Below, piece after piece: positions 43,875 through 53,115 of a DNA stretch of 64,000 nt. The stretch is from Marinobacter sp. SS13-12 (GTDB lineage: Bacteria > Pseudomonadota > Gammaproteobacteria > Pseudomonadales > Oleiphilaceae). Each line of letters starts with the position of its first letter. Position 1 is the stretch's first letter. The notes under the pieces are model-generated. The model did no database searches and was not told the origin of the DNA. It saw nothing but the letters and a program-made list of their open reading frames with translations. The translations under genes were made by a program, and so were the position numbers. The stretch covers positions 2,542,001 through 2,606,000 of the forward strand of contig NZ_JASSUA010000001.1 of NCBI RefSeq assembly GCF_030227115.1, written 5' to 3'.

Positions 43875-45126
43875 GAAAGTCAAAGAAATTACCGATGAGG
43901 ATCTCTATTCGCTGAATATCGGTAAGACGTGGCGATATTTCAAAGGTGAAAGCTTTGCATTCTGGATGATCTGCGGGTATCTGTTTTTTGAATATGTGCG
44001 CCCACAATCTATCTATCCGGCCATAGATTTTCTTCCCTGGACACAATTGACGGTAATTGGCGCTATCTTGGGGTGCTTTGCAGATAGATCAGTACGATGG
44101 GTGTCTTCATCTGTAAATGTATTGCTCGTTCTATTTCTCGTCGTAATCCTGTTGTCCAGTGTTTTCGCCTACTTTCCTTCAGTCTCTTATGACAATCTCG
44201 ATAAGTACTATCTTTGGGTGATAATCTATTTCCTTATTATCAATATCGTAAACACCAGGAAGCGATTTTTTATCTTCTTGTGTGTATTTTTGGTGGCTTC
44301 GTTCAAGATTTCTTTGTCACTTGCCATCACATGGGCCCAGCGCGGATTCTCCTTTACCAGTTGGGGGCTTTCTGGCCCTCCCGGCTTTTTCCAGAACTCC
44401 GGAGAGTTAGCCATCCAGATGCTGGTATTCTGGCCCATAGCATGGGCCTTTACCCATTCGCTTAAACCCCATGTAAGCAAGAATTGGTATCGGCTGCTGA
44501 TGCTTATGCCCATTACTGCCATTATGGTCATTCTTGGCGCCAGTTCACGCGGGGCTCAGCTTGCATTAATCATTCAACTCGTTGTGATGAACTACAGAAC
44601 GGTTTTCAAACCCAAAGTGCTTTTATCGTGCTGTGTGTCAGTGTTTCTAATTTGGACATTTTTACCTGATGAACAGAAAGAACGCTTTGAAACCATGGGT
44701 GAAGATAGGACGTCCCGTCAGCGTATCCTATACGTAGAGAATGGCATTGAAATGATAAAAGACAATCCGTTATTCGGGGTGGGCTATTTCAATTTTGTTC
44801 CGTATTTTAATAGATATTATCCGGACGACTTATTAAGTGGGCGGGCAGAGTTGCCTCATAATATCTTTGTGCAGGTAGGCACGGATACTGGTCTTATTGG
44901 TCTTACTATATTCTTAGGGATTATTTTTGTTGCGTTTAAGACCGCGCGTACGGTGAGGTTGTGTCAAGAGGAAGACCAACGAGCGAAATTTGCAACTTAT
45001 GCTAACGTATCGCTTGTTGGATTCTTGGTGGCCGGTCAATTTGTTACCGTTACATACTACCCTTACCTTTGGATTCATCTTGCGCTATTGGTCTCTATGA
45101 AGAATTCTTTTGCGAAGCCTAGTTAG
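43867..45126 (+). CDS. O-antigen ligase-like membrane protein, exosortase-A-associated
   Basis: This 419-residue polytopic protein has about ten or eleven membrane helices. GYLFFEYVRPQSIYPAIDFLPW near residue 38 is the recognisable N-terminal motif of putative O-glycosylation ligases in exosortase-A loci. The Wzy_C-type periplasmic loop follows near residues 180-260 (SSRGAQLALIIQLV), with LPHNIFVQVGTDTGLIGL near residue 335 carrying the conserved His. It would polymerise or transfer lipid-linked repeat units in the periplasm. Base composition is lower in GC than the EPS core. Confidence 0.87.
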   Translation: MRKKVKEITDEDLYSLNIGKTWRYFKGESFAFWMICGYLFFEYVRPQSIYPAIDFLPWTQLTVIGAILGCFADRSVRWVSSSVNVLLVLFLVVILLSSVFAYFPSVSYDNLDKYYLWVIIYFLIINIVNTRKRFFIFLCVFLVASFKISLSLAITWAQRGFSFTSWGLSGPPGFFQNSGELAIQMLVFWPIAWAFTHSLKPHVSKNWYRLLMLMPITAIMVILGASSRGAQLALIIQLVVMNYRTVFKPKVLLSCCVSVFLIWTFLPDEQKERFETMGEDRTSRQRILYVENGIEMIKDNPLFGVGYFNFVPYFNRYYPDDLLSGRAELPHNIFVQVGTDTGLIGLTIFLGIIFVAFKTARTVRLCQEEDQRAKFATYANVSLVGFLVAGQFVTVTYYPYLWIHLALLVSMKNSFAKPS

Positions 45127-45144
45127 TAAATTAGGATTGCCATT

Positions 45145-46098
45145 TTGAAAATGAATTATCCAAAGGTTGAGCCATTTATGGATCTTTCAGTAATTATACC
45201 TGCATTCAATGAAGAAGATTATGTTGGTCAGTGTCTTTCTTCAGTTAAAGAGGTGTTGGCGGAGCGTGATATTGTTTATGAAATTTTATTATTGGATAAC
45301 GGATCCTGTGATCGAACCTCCCAAATAGCGTCGTCTTTTTCGGGCACCTCGGTCTTCAATATTTCGCGAACCAGTGTATCACAAGCCAGGAACTTCGGGG
45401 CTCAGAAAGCCAAAGGTCGTGTTTTTGCGTTTATTGACGCCGATGTGGTGCTAAAAAACGTATGGGGTGAGAGCATAGAGACGTTATGTAAAAGCGGCAA
45501 AAGATTATTTGTCACTGGCTATCAGTATGGTGTCAGAGATGAACCGTCTTGGATTGAAAAATATTGGTTTAGCAACCTCAAGAGTAATCACATAAGTGGT
45601 GGAAATCTCATAGTGGGTCGTGAGGCCTTTTTTAAAATTGGTGGTTTTGATCCAGGGCTTAAAACTGGAGAGGATGTGGATTTTTGTAATAGGGCAAAAA
45701 ATAATCCACAAATAAATTTTGAGCTAAACCCGAAACTAAAATCTGTACATTTGGGTTATCCAAAAAACATAAAAAATTTCATGAAAAGAGAGTATTGGCA
45801 TGGAGAGGGTGACTTTCGTAGCTTTCAGTCTTTTTGCAAGTCAAAAATTGCTCTAGTAGCGATAGGTTATGGATTGGCGCATTTAATCATGCTCGGTTTG
45901 TTAATTAGGGGCGAGTACGCAGAATTTTTGGTATTAGTTATATTATTTATTCTTTTTAATATTGTTATTAGTTCAGTCAGGTTTAAAAAGTCACCGAAAA
46001 TCGCTATTTTTTATAATTCTATATTAAATTATTTTTATTTCATGGCTAGGTTCTTTTCGTTGTTCAAAGCCGTTAAAAATAGAGCGAAAAATTATTAA
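45145..46098 (+). CDS. GT2 glycosyltransferase with C-terminal membrane helices
   Basis: This protein of up to 317 residues begins with a GT2 domain (LSVIIPAFNEEDYVGQCLSS, LLLDNGSCDRTSQIA, FAFIDADVVL with the DxD-type aspartates, and FDPGLKTGEDVDFCNRA with the ED pair). Two or three hydrophobic helices follow near residues 225-290. It is strikingly AT-rich compared with neighbours, so it was probably acquired separately. The start is uncertain: TTG at 45145 has AGGA at good distance; ATG at 45151 or 45178 would give MKMN-less or MDLSVIIP starts. Confidence 0.87.
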   Translation: MKMNYPKVEPFMDLSVIIPAFNEEDYVGQCLSSVKEVLAERDIVYEILLLDNGSCDRTSQIASSFSGTSVFNISRTSVSQARNFGAQKAKGRVFAFIDADVVLKNVWGESIETLCKSGKRLFVTGYQYGVRDEPSWIEKYWFSNLKSNHISGGNLIVGREAFFKIGGFDPGLKTGEDVDFCNRAKNNPQINFELNPKLKSVHLGYPKNIKNFMKREYWHGEGDFRSFQSFCKSKIALVAIGYGLAHLIMLGLLIRGEYAEFLVLVILFILFNIVISSVRFKKSPKIAIFYNSILNYFYFMARFFSLFKAVKNRAKNY

Positions 46099-46131
46099 AA
46101 TTTGATTGCTGGTGGCGCCCAGTTAAACAGG

Positions 46132-46160
46132 GCGACCCAATGCATTGCACATTGGGTCGC
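46132..46160. terminator. Hairpin between convergent genes
   Basis: GCGACCCAATG and CATTGGGTCGC form a perfect 11-base-pair stem with a seven-base loop, in the 94-base gap between two convergent genes. No T-run follows on either strand, so it is an imperfect terminator, or another RNA or DNA structure. Confidence 0.5.
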
Positions 46161-46192
46161 GACACCACTTCTCTCTATAATTGCGGCCGCAG

Positions 46193-47065
46193 CTATTTCA
46201 GGGTGAGCACAGGTGGATTTGGCTTATTGCTGAATGCTAAATTATCAATTGGCGACTGGGTGTGTAGGGCGAACTCATCTAACAACCATTCTGTATTCTG
46301 GTCGTAAGGGTCGTTTGCCCAACCCATTATGTAGCCTTGGGATATGCCTTGCATTTCACTGGAGTCGTCCCAAGTGTCAGCATTCAGTTTTTCATGTATC
46401 TTGGTGTAGCTACTCTCTCCCTCCCAACGGCGGAAAAACTGAATGGTTCCGTCTTTAGCAGTGGGGCCCGAAGATGCTTTGATATGTGCAGCGACGTGCA
46501 TCCAGCGACCTCTGTCATCTGGAACTGTAATAAAGCTTGTTGAGTCGGCCTCTCCGCTTGTTACACCGCCATCTTGAAATACGAGATTTGCACCACCCGA
46601 GCCATTTGGTCGCGTCTGCCAGGTAACCGTTCCTGCCCGATCATAGGTCGATGGCCAAAGTGACAAGAACTTGCTGTTCTGCGACCCTTGTGTGAAGTTG
46701 ATCGGGACTCTAATCCAATAAGTCACCCACACATCTTTATAGTGTTTGCCCAGTTTGAATCGCTGTTCAGCCATAGGTTCGCCAGCTGGGTACCGGAATC
46801 GTAGACTGTGGTTGCCATCTTTGGGCCCCCAATCACGACCGCTAGGAATCGCTATATCCTTATCGCCATTACTGTAGACGACGCCTTCAGCCGTAACAAC
46901 AGATGTCCTGTTATTGCGACCCCAGTCAAAACCATCCTCATTTGTGGCTGACATGTCTCCGGACTCGAATGAGTCTACGATCAGTGTCTCACCATTGGCT
47001 GCGCCAGCCAGGAGAGAGGCGAGGGCCAATGCGGTGAAGTACTTAAATTGTTTGAGTTGTGCCAT
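46193..47065 (-). CDS. Secreted protein resembling heparin-lyase/jelly-roll polysaccharide lyases
   Basis: This 290-residue protein has a Sec signal peptide (residues 1-25, FTALALASLLAGAANG) and a beta-rich body that looks like a concanavalin-like jelly roll: FESGDMSATN, SLRFRYPAGEP, YKDVWVTYWIRVPINFT, WMHVAAHIKASSG, and a terminal WLLDEFALHTQSP. Proteins with this layout include polysaccharide lyases and glucan-binding modules, but no catalytic set can be proven by eye. It sits alone on the reverse strand inside the EPS locus. Release or trimming of the EPS is a plausible role, by inference. Confidence 0.6.
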   Translation of the reverse strand: MAQLKQFKYFTALALASLLAGAANGETLIVDSFESGDMSATNEDGFDWGRNNRTSVVTAEGVVYSNGDKDIAIPSGRDWGPKDGNHSLRFRYPAGEPMAEQRFKLGKHYKDVWVTYWIRVPINFTQGSQNSKFLSLWPSTYDRAGTVTWQTRPNGSGGANLVFQDGGVTSGEADSTSFITVPDDRGRWMHVAAHIKASSGPTAKDGTIQFFRRWEGESSYTKIHEKLNADTWDDSSEMQGISQGYIMGWANDPYDQNTEWLLDEFALHTQSPIDNLAFSNKPNPPVLTLK

Positions 47066-47294
47066 GTGGATCCTACTCCCGAGCTAATTCAGAATCGGAC
47101 TATAGCCGATTTGACAAAATTTTGCGTTTTGTAAGGTTGTCATTTGGTTACTGCTTGTGAATAGCTGAGGTGTAGTTCACGCTGATCACCACCCGGTTAG
47201 AGGGTGGCGTCCGACCTCGAAAGCTTTGGTTTTGGTTGAATGATGTGGCTTTTTCGGTACTATCCTTTAAGCGGTTCAACGAAAAGGATTTCTG

Positions 47295-48140
47295 ATGACT
47301 CTGAATGTCGAAAATAAGCAGAATGTTCTTCTTTACAGAGCAAAGCGACGAGGACGGCATTACCTCAAGCTGCTATACCAGCGTGTTAATCCTTCCCATG
47401 AAACTCGTCCAGTATTCATTTTAGGCAGCGGCCGGTCTGGTACGGATATTGTCTCTCATTGCCTGAGCAAGGCCTGGGACGTGGAGCTCATAAACGAAGA
47501 CAATCCAAAAGCGTTTGATAACTGGCGGCTTAAAAGCCTGGAGGCTGTGAAGGGTGCTGTCAACGCAAGCAACGCAACTTTGGTGTTGTTCAAACCCATA
47601 GTAGAATCGCTCCGGGCGGAAGAGTTTCTGAAGGAGTTCCAGTCTGCTGCCGTTGTTTTTGTTGTGCGCAATCCCCACGATTCAATTAACTCTATGGTTC
47701 GTTTTTTTGGCGAGGCTCAGATTAGGGCGGTCAAGAGCTGGGTAGAAACAGACTTTGCCCGAAAAACTCAGGCGCCCGCTGAGCTCAGGGAGTTTATTGC
47801 GAGCCATTGCCATGCTGACCTGTCCGTCGAAGATGCCGCTGGTCTGTACTGGCTTCTTTACAACAGTTCTTACCTGTTCCTTGATCTGCAATCGAGCCCC
47901 CGTGTCACCAAGATCCGGTATGAGAGCCTTGTCCAGGAGCCGTATGAAACCATACGGGAGACCTGCGATTTTCTTGGGGTGAAGTGGTTTCCCTCCATGA
48001 CCGAAGAGGTTTACGCGGGTTCCGTTGGCAAAAACCGGAAGCCGGATCTGTCGCCGGCAATTGAGAAGCGATGTAGTGAAGTCTGGGAGCGGCTAACCGT
48101 TGAGAAATATCAGAATTCTACGGCCAGCTCCATTGTTTAA
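47295..48140 (+). CDS. Sulfotransferase (first of three)
   Basis: This 281-residue protein has the PAPS 5'-phosphosulfate-binding loop GSGRSGTDIVSH near residue 44 and the 3'-phosphate motif VVRNPHDSINSMVRF near residue 120. Length and order fit cytosolic-type bacterial sulfotransferases. It would transfer sulfate from PAPS to a sugar of the EPS precursor. Divergent from the lyase-like gene, it opens a forward block with a glycosyltransferase and WecB. Confidence 0.85.
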   Translation: MTLNVENKQNVLLYRAKRRGRHYLKLLYQRVNPSHETRPVFILGSGRSGTDIVSHCLSKAWDVELINEDNPKAFDNWRLKSLEAVKGAVNASNATLVLFKPIVESLRAEEFLKEFQSAAVVFVVRNPHDSINSMVRFFGEAQIRAVKSWVETDFARKTQAPAELREFIASHCHADLSVEDAAGLYWLLYNSSYLFLDLQSSPRVTKIRYESLVQEPYETIRETCDFLGVKWFPSMTEEVYAGSVGKNRKPDLSPAIEKRCSEVWERLTVEKYQNSTASSIV

Positions 48141-48160
48141 GCATTATTAAGGTTGCCATC

Positions 48161-49348
48161 ATGTCAACGCTAAAGATCGGGCATGCCGCGAGGCAGTATC
48201 CTGAAGTGCGGAATATCATCGGTTGTGTCGAGGGTGCGAGTTACCACTTATGCCGTGATTACTACTCTTTGCTAAGAAGGTTTGGGCCACTACTCGGCGT
48301 GGACCCTTCCTCTGATCGTTTGTCCGACCTTCAGTTCCAGTTCCGCGATTTTGGTCTAAATCGGGTTGACTGTCTCCATTTGTTTAACGGCGTTAATTAC
48401 TCCCGAACGCCCTGGATAACGACTTATGAGACTTTGGTTCCACGTTTCCGCTTCGCGTTGAAGAATCACTTGTCGGATTCAGAAACAATACGTTCGTCTC
48501 CGGCAACGAGACAAGCAGTTGAGCAGCTCGCTTCAGATCGGTGTATAGGCCTCATTGCGCTATCCGATAGCGCCAGACAATTGCAGAGTCGGTTTCTTGG
48601 TCATTTCCCTGAGTTCAAAGATGATATTGAGCGTAAAACAACCGTCTTACATCCACCTCAGCAACCATTGGTGGATGTCGGGGCTGAGTTAACGTTCCCC
48701 TATGAGAGTGATGGGGTGATTACTTTCATGCTGGTTGGCCACGAATTTTTCCGTAAAGGCGGTTCAGAGGTTATTGGCGCACTTTCGGAGGCTCGTCGGA
48801 GAAGTGGTGTCGATATGCGGTTGACCATTATTAGTCGCCTTAAGCCGGACTCCTATGCGACTGCCACGAATGAGGAGGACGTCGTCCGCATTGGAGCAAT
48901 GCTTGAAGACAATAAAGAGTGGATAGAGTATTACCAGTCCCTTCCTTATAGCGAGGTGCTCGGAAAGATGAGGTCGTGTGATGTTGGCCTGCTCCCATCA
49001 TACGCTGAAACCTATGGCTATTCCGTGCTGGAATTCCAGGCATGTGGCCGCCCCGTGATAACAACGGACATTCGGGCCTTTCCGGAGATTAACAGTGATG
49101 ACCGGGGGTGGCTTATTCCTGTTGATAAAAAACCGATAGGGGGAGAGGCCTATTTGCGTGATCCTGAACGGAGAGCGGCGCTGTCCCAAGCAATCAGAAA
49201 AGGCCTGACCGATATTTTTCAAGATATATTGGAAAACCCGGAGCAAATAAAGCGTAAAGGGCATCAGGCACTCTCTAAAATACAATCGTTCCATGACCCC
49301 CGGCGTTTTGGCGAAAGGTTACGATCGATTTATGAGTCCGGTGTTTGA
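48161..49348 (+). CDS. GT4 glycosyltransferase
   Basis: This 395-residue GT-B enzyme has an unusual N-terminus with little of the GG-loop (GHAARQYPEVRNIIGCVEGA). The donor domain is clear: MLVGHEFFRKGGSEVIGAL near residue 190 and LLPSYAETYGYSVLEFQACG near residue 280 with the two glutamates. The donor sugar is unknown. It is between the sulfotransferase and the epimerase gene. Confidence 0.83.
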   Translation: MSTLKIGHAARQYPEVRNIIGCVEGASYHLCRDYYSLLRRFGPLLGVDPSSDRLSDLQFQFRDFGLNRVDCLHLFNGVNYSRTPWITTYETLVPRFRFALKNHLSDSETIRSSPATRQAVEQLASDRCIGLIALSDSARQLQSRFLGHFPEFKDDIERKTTVLHPPQQPLVDVGAELTFPYESDGVITFMLVGHEFFRKGGSEVIGALSEARRRSGVDMRLTIISRLKPDSYATATNEEDVVRIGAMLEDNKEWIEYYQSLPYSEVLGKMRSCDVGLLPSYAETYGYSVLEFQACGRPVITTDIRAFPEINSDDRGWLIPVDKKPIGGEAYLRDPERRAALSQAIRKGLTDIFQDILENPEQIKRKGHQALSKIQSFHDPRRFGERLRSIYESGV

Positions 49349-49435
49349 TACTGCCTCGATCGGGCGAAACCATGACCTTCGTGGTTTCGCCCGCTGTTCT
49401 GACGGATACTTGGCTTTAACCAAGGAGTTAGTTTT

Positions 49436-50539
49436 ATGTTGATTGATATCATTGCCGGTGCACGCCCTAACTTTATGAAAATTGCGCCAATCATCCGCGC
49501 GATACAGGCGCGCCAGGAGGGCGGTAGTAGTCTTTCCTACCGTCTGGTGCACACCGGGCAGCATTATGATGTAAGCATGTCCGGAGCTTTCTTTGAGCAG
49601 CTGGGCCTACCTCATCCAGATATTAATCTCGAAGTCGGGGGAGGCACGCAGGCGGAACAGACCGGCGGAATCATGACGCGTTATGAGGCGTTGTTGATGG
49701 AGTCTCCCAGCGCACTGTGCATGGTCGTCGGGGATGTGACTTCGACCATGGCGTGTGCGATTACTGCACAGAAGCTTGGTGTGCCAGTCGCACATGTGGA
49801 AGCTGGCATCCGGTCCGGTGACTGGTCAATGCCCGAGGAAATAAACCGTATGGTGACAGATAGCATTACCAACTGGTTCTTCACAACAAGTGAATGGGCG
49901 GGTAGTAATCTGCGCAAAGCGGGCGTAAGTGAGGAGCGAATATTTTGGGTAGGTAACACTATGATTGACACGCTCCTTACGAATCTGTCAAGGCTGAGCC
50001 CGCCACAGGTCTGGGATGACCACAACCTCAAAAGGGGCGAATACTTTGTTATTACGATGCACCGCCCGGCGAATGTTGATTCATCCGGAAAGTTTGCGGA
50101 AATGTTACGTTCAATCGGTCAGCACACTCGTGGTTTACCTGTTGTATTCCCTGTTCACCCCCGTACTGCCAAGACGCTCAGGGAAATAATTGACCTCCCG
50201 GACAACTTTATTTTGGCTGAGCCTCAGCCCTACCTGCAGTTTAATTATTTGGTCAGGAATGCCAGGGCAGTCATTACCGATTCTGGAGGCATAACCGAGG
50301 AGACCACGGTAATGGGGGTGCCTTGTCTGACCCTGCGAGATACGACAGAGCGCCCCGAAACAGTGGATCTTGGAACCAACGAACTGATTGGTACTAATCC
50401 GGAGGCGATAGGCCCCGCTTTATCCCGATTATTTGCCGGCGAATGGAAGAAAGGAGGTATACCACCTCTCTGGGACGGAAAAACCGGAGCGCGCATTGTT
50501 CAGGAATTGGAGAAGCTGTTACTACCAAATTCGGGCTAG
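49436..50539 (+). CDS. wecB: UDP-N-acetylglucosamine 2-epimerase (non-hydrolysing)
   Basis: This 367-residue enzyme interconverts UDP-GlcNAc and UDP-ManNAc. Visible motifs are IIAGARPNFMKIAPIIRAI at the N-terminus, HTGQHYDVSMSG, VVGDVTSTMACAITAQKLG, VAHVEAGIRSGDWSMPEEIN, and the uridine-site TDSGGITEETTVMGVPCLTL near residue 280. Length is normal. ManNAc-type sugars are therefore likely in the EPS. Its end overlaps the convergent glycosyltransferase gene by four bases. Confidence 0.94.
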   Translation: MLIDIIAGARPNFMKIAPIIRAIQARQEGGSSLSYRLVHTGQHYDVSMSGAFFEQLGLPHPDINLEVGGGTQAEQTGGIMTRYEALLMESPSALCMVVGDVTSTMACAITAQKLGVPVAHVEAGIRSGDWSMPEEINRMVTDSITNWFFTTSEWAGSNLRKAGVSEERIFWVGNTMIDTLLTNLSRLSPPQVWDDHNLKRGEYFVITMHRPANVDSSGKFAEMLRSIGQHTRGLPVVFPVHPRTAKTLREIIDLPDNFILAEPQPYLQFNYLVRNARAVITDSGGITEETTVMGVPCLTLRDTTERPETVDLGTNELIGTNPEAIGPALSRLFAGEWKKGGIPPLWDGKTGARIVQELEKLLLPNSG

Positions 50540-51690
50540 ATAATGTCAAAAACGTTACGGCAAACAACCTTGAATTCCTGCGTGCAGTTATCAAGGCTGT
50601 AATGGGAGTTCGCCTTCTCTCGAGCTTTACAACCCATTAGCCGCCTTTCTTGCTCGTCCGATATCAGCCGATTCAGGAAAGCTGCAGCGTTACTGCAGTT
50701 ATCTTTTTCATAAACGAAGCCGTTTTTTCTATGGTCAATAGCTTGTTTGACGGAAGGGATGTCTGGCACGAGGACAGGTAGGCCGGCGCTCATGTACTCT
50801 ACGATCGAGAGTGAGAAGCCTTCTCCCAGAGCAGCATGCATAGCGATGTCGGCTACGCTGAGCAATTCCCGCGCGTCTGTCCTAAACCCCGGCATTAATA
50901 CCCGGTTGCCCAGCCCCAGGTCGATAATTTTCTGCTTTAGCCTGGGATATGCCGGCCCATCACCGATCAACAGGAACACAAGGTTGTTGTCTGGATTGAG
51001 CTGCTGGAGAGCCGCTGCGGTGTCGATGATAAAATCAAAGCGTTTATAGGGGTGCGCCCGACCGGTTGTTATGCAAATCTGACTGTCCGTAGCAATATTC
51101 AGGTTTTTCAGGAGCGATTCCCGGGACCTTTGGGTTTGTTCGACTGGCGGAATACCGTTCTGAACCACGTGGCACCGATGGGCTGGCAATCTACCGTTTT
51201 CGATGCTTCGGGTGCGCATCAGATCCGACACGCACAACTGGCTGTCGGCGCAAACAAAGGGCAGTCTGTTTCTAATAGATTTGAACAGGCCTTTAAGTCC
51301 ACCAATCGGAGGTCGGTCGCCAGGGGTATGGTCGTGTACGACAATTTTTCTAACCCCTGCCTGGCGCAATGCTGCATATCGGGGATTGTACCAGGCGCGA
51401 TCCGTGAAATAGATATAGCGGATATTGTTGTCTTGTATAAAATTTCTGATATTTTTCATTGGCCAGGAAGACGAAGCTGGAAACTCAAGCTCAATAGGGG
51501 TGATGTTGCTGGCGCTGATCGTCCCTGGAAGAGAAGTGATAGTTGGGTACGCAAGAAAAGCTTTTGAACCTGATGCTGCAAACGCATCCGCGATAAGGGT
51601 CCAGAAATGTTCCATCAACCACCAAGCGTATCCGACGTCCGAGGGGTAGTTTGATACTAAGAGAATATTTCCTTCGCAGCTTTGTGCCAT
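50536..51690 (-). CDS. GT4 glycosyltransferase
   Basis: This protein of about 384 residues is a GT-B family 4 enzyme. The donor domain has CITTGRAHPYKRFDFIIDTA near residue 205 and ALGEGFSLSIVEYMSAG with E-x7-E near residue 295. The acceptor domain begins LLVSNYPSDVGYAWWLMEHF, with a Trp-rich loop. The start at 51690 is chosen because the sequence before it (up to an ATG at 51759) does not look like the family; the longer form would add 23 residues. It lies on the reverse strand between two forward blocks. Confidence 0.85.
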   Translation of the reverse strand: MAQSCEGNILLVSNYPSDVGYAWWLMEHFWTLIADAFAASGSKAFLAYPTITSLPGTISASNITPIELEFPASSSWPMKNIRNFIQDNNIRYIYFTDRAWYNPRYAALRQAGVRKIVVHDHTPGDRPPIGGLKGLFKSIRNRLPFVCADSQLCVSDLMRTRSIENGRLPAHRCHVVQNGIPPVEQTQRSRESLLKNLNIATDSQICITTGRAHPYKRFDFIIDTAAALQQLNPDNNLVFLLIGDGPAYPRLKQKIIDLGLGNRVLMPGFRTDARELLSVADIAMHAALGEGFSLSIVEYMSAGLPVLVPDIPSVKQAIDHRKNGFVYEKDNCSNAAAFLNRLISDEQERRLMGCKAREKANSHYSLDNCTQEFKVVCRNVFDII

Positions 51691-51837
51691 AAGCTCAAGT
51701 GGTGTCCATTTTGATGAGGGGATAGGTCTGCAGTGTCCCGGTTGCGTATGCTGCAGCATAGCAGTATCCCGAAAAGCATAACGATTTAACGCTTAAATAC
51801 AACGTTGAAAACAGGATACTGGCACAATCCTTTTCAA

Positions 51838-51843
51838 TATAAT
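51838..51843 (+). promoter_or_regulatory. TATAAT-type -10 element upstream of the GT4 gene at 51921
   Basis: A consensus TATAAT lies 78 bases before the start codon of the downstream glycosyltransferase. No convincing -35 at 16-18 bases was seen, so confidence is low. Confidence 0.25.
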
Positions 51844-51920
51844 CTGTTAGAATCCTTAGCGGCTCTGTAATCATCGGTTTCAGCAGTTCGCAGAAGGAAT
51901 CTTTAAAGAGGTCGCACAGG

Positions 51921-53063
51921 ATGTCGCCGAGGTTAGCCGTAGTTATTAACAAGGATGGGAGCCAGCTGTCACCATCCGAGACGTTTCTTCACGCCCACAT
52001 CAACAATCTCCCCTACCAGTGTTTTTCCCTGATCGGCAATCCGGGTTATCGGATGGTCCGTGAAGGCTCTTCCGGACCAGGTAGGTACCTGGCTTCCAGA
52101 GCCCTCGTTCCTCTGGGTTTTCGTTGGCTGATCAGACATGTCATGGGAGTCACGGTGGCTGCCCAGGACACCCGCGCATTTGTAAAAATGCTGGAGCGAG
52201 ATCGTATAGACGTCGTGCTGGCTGAGTATGGTCCGACAGCTGTTTCAGTCATGGAGGCGTGCAGGCAGGCAGGTGTGCCACTGGTCGTTCATTTTCATGG
52301 TTACGACGCATATATGACTCACATTATCGAAGAGTTGGGCACCCAGTACCGTCGGTTATTTGATATCTCCTCCGCGATTATCGGTGTCTCCCGGCACATG
52401 TGTGAACAATTAATCCGTCTTGGCGCACCTGCGGAAAAGGTCTGCTTCAATGCTTGTGGGGCAGAAGTCAGTCAACGTAAAAGGCCGACTGACCGGGAGT
52501 GTGGCCATCGTTTTGCAATGATCGGGCGCTTGGTGGAGAAAAAAGCCCCGTTTGTTTCCTTGATGGCCTTTTCGCAGATTTGTACCAGCGTCCCTGACGC
52601 CACGCTGGAAATCGTTGGAGATGGCCCATTAACTGCCGCGACACAGCAAATGGTTCGTGCTTTAGGCATAGAGGATAGGGTGACACTCCATGGCGCACAA
52701 TCCCACGATTTTGTCATGGCAGTACTGGAAAGATCTGACTACTTTCTGCAGCACTCTGTGCAGGCACCCAATGGAGATATGGAAGGTACGCCCGTCGGGG
52801 TGCTCGAAGCAATGGGGCTGGGACTGCCTGTCGTTAGTACGCGACATGGAGGCATTTGCGACATCATATCTGAGAATGAGACTGGAATCCTGGTCGATGA
52901 GTACGATGTGGAAGGGATGGCCCAGGCGATGCGGTCTCTTTGTGAAAACAGTGAGTTTGCCATACATATGGGGGAAAAAGCCCGCAAGTCAGTCGTTGAT
53001 AACTGGACGTCTGAGAAGAGTATTGCCCGACTCTCAGAAATTATCCGCTTTGCAACACACTGA
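51921..53063 (+). CDS. GT4 glycosyltransferase (colanic-acid WcaL/AmsK-like)
   Basis: This 380-residue GT-B enzyme begins SPRLAVVINKDGSQLSPSET. The acceptor domain has LVVHFHGYDAYM near residue 120. The donor domain has FAMIGRLVEKKAPFVSLMAF near residue 195 and HSVQAPNGDMEGTPVGVLEA near residue 278, the form of the E-x7-E region seen in colanic-acid glycosyltransferases, then ETGILVDEYDVEGMA. It opens a forward block of six genes. Confidence 0.88.
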   Translation: MSPRLAVVINKDGSQLSPSETFLHAHINNLPYQCFSLIGNPGYRMVREGSSGPGRYLASRALVPLGFRWLIRHVMGVTVAAQDTRAFVKMLERDRIDVVLAEYGPTAVSVMEACRQAGVPLVVHFHGYDAYMTHIIEELGTQYRRLFDISSAIIGVSRHMCEQLIRLGAPAEKVCFNACGAEVSQRKRPTDRECGHRFAMIGRLVEKKAPFVSLMAFSQICTSVPDATLEIVGDGPLTAATQQMVRALGIEDRVTLHGAQSHDFVMAVLERSDYFLQHSVQAPNGDMEGTPVGVLEAMGLGLPVVSTRHGGICDIISENETGILVDEYDVEGMAQAMRSLCENSEFAIHMGEKARKSVVDNWTSEKSIARLSEIIRFATH

Positions 53064-53115
53064 CTGATAGTAATGCCCCACTTAGGAATTGTCCTCGTCA
53101 AACGGAGATAACGGG

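Noticed and set aside
43867..45126. O-ligase-like membrane protein considered as the missing exosortase
   Set aside because: It is too long, has the Wzy_C-type loop and the FEYVRPQS start of O-glycosylation ligases, and lacks the exosortase Cys/Arg/His arrangement.
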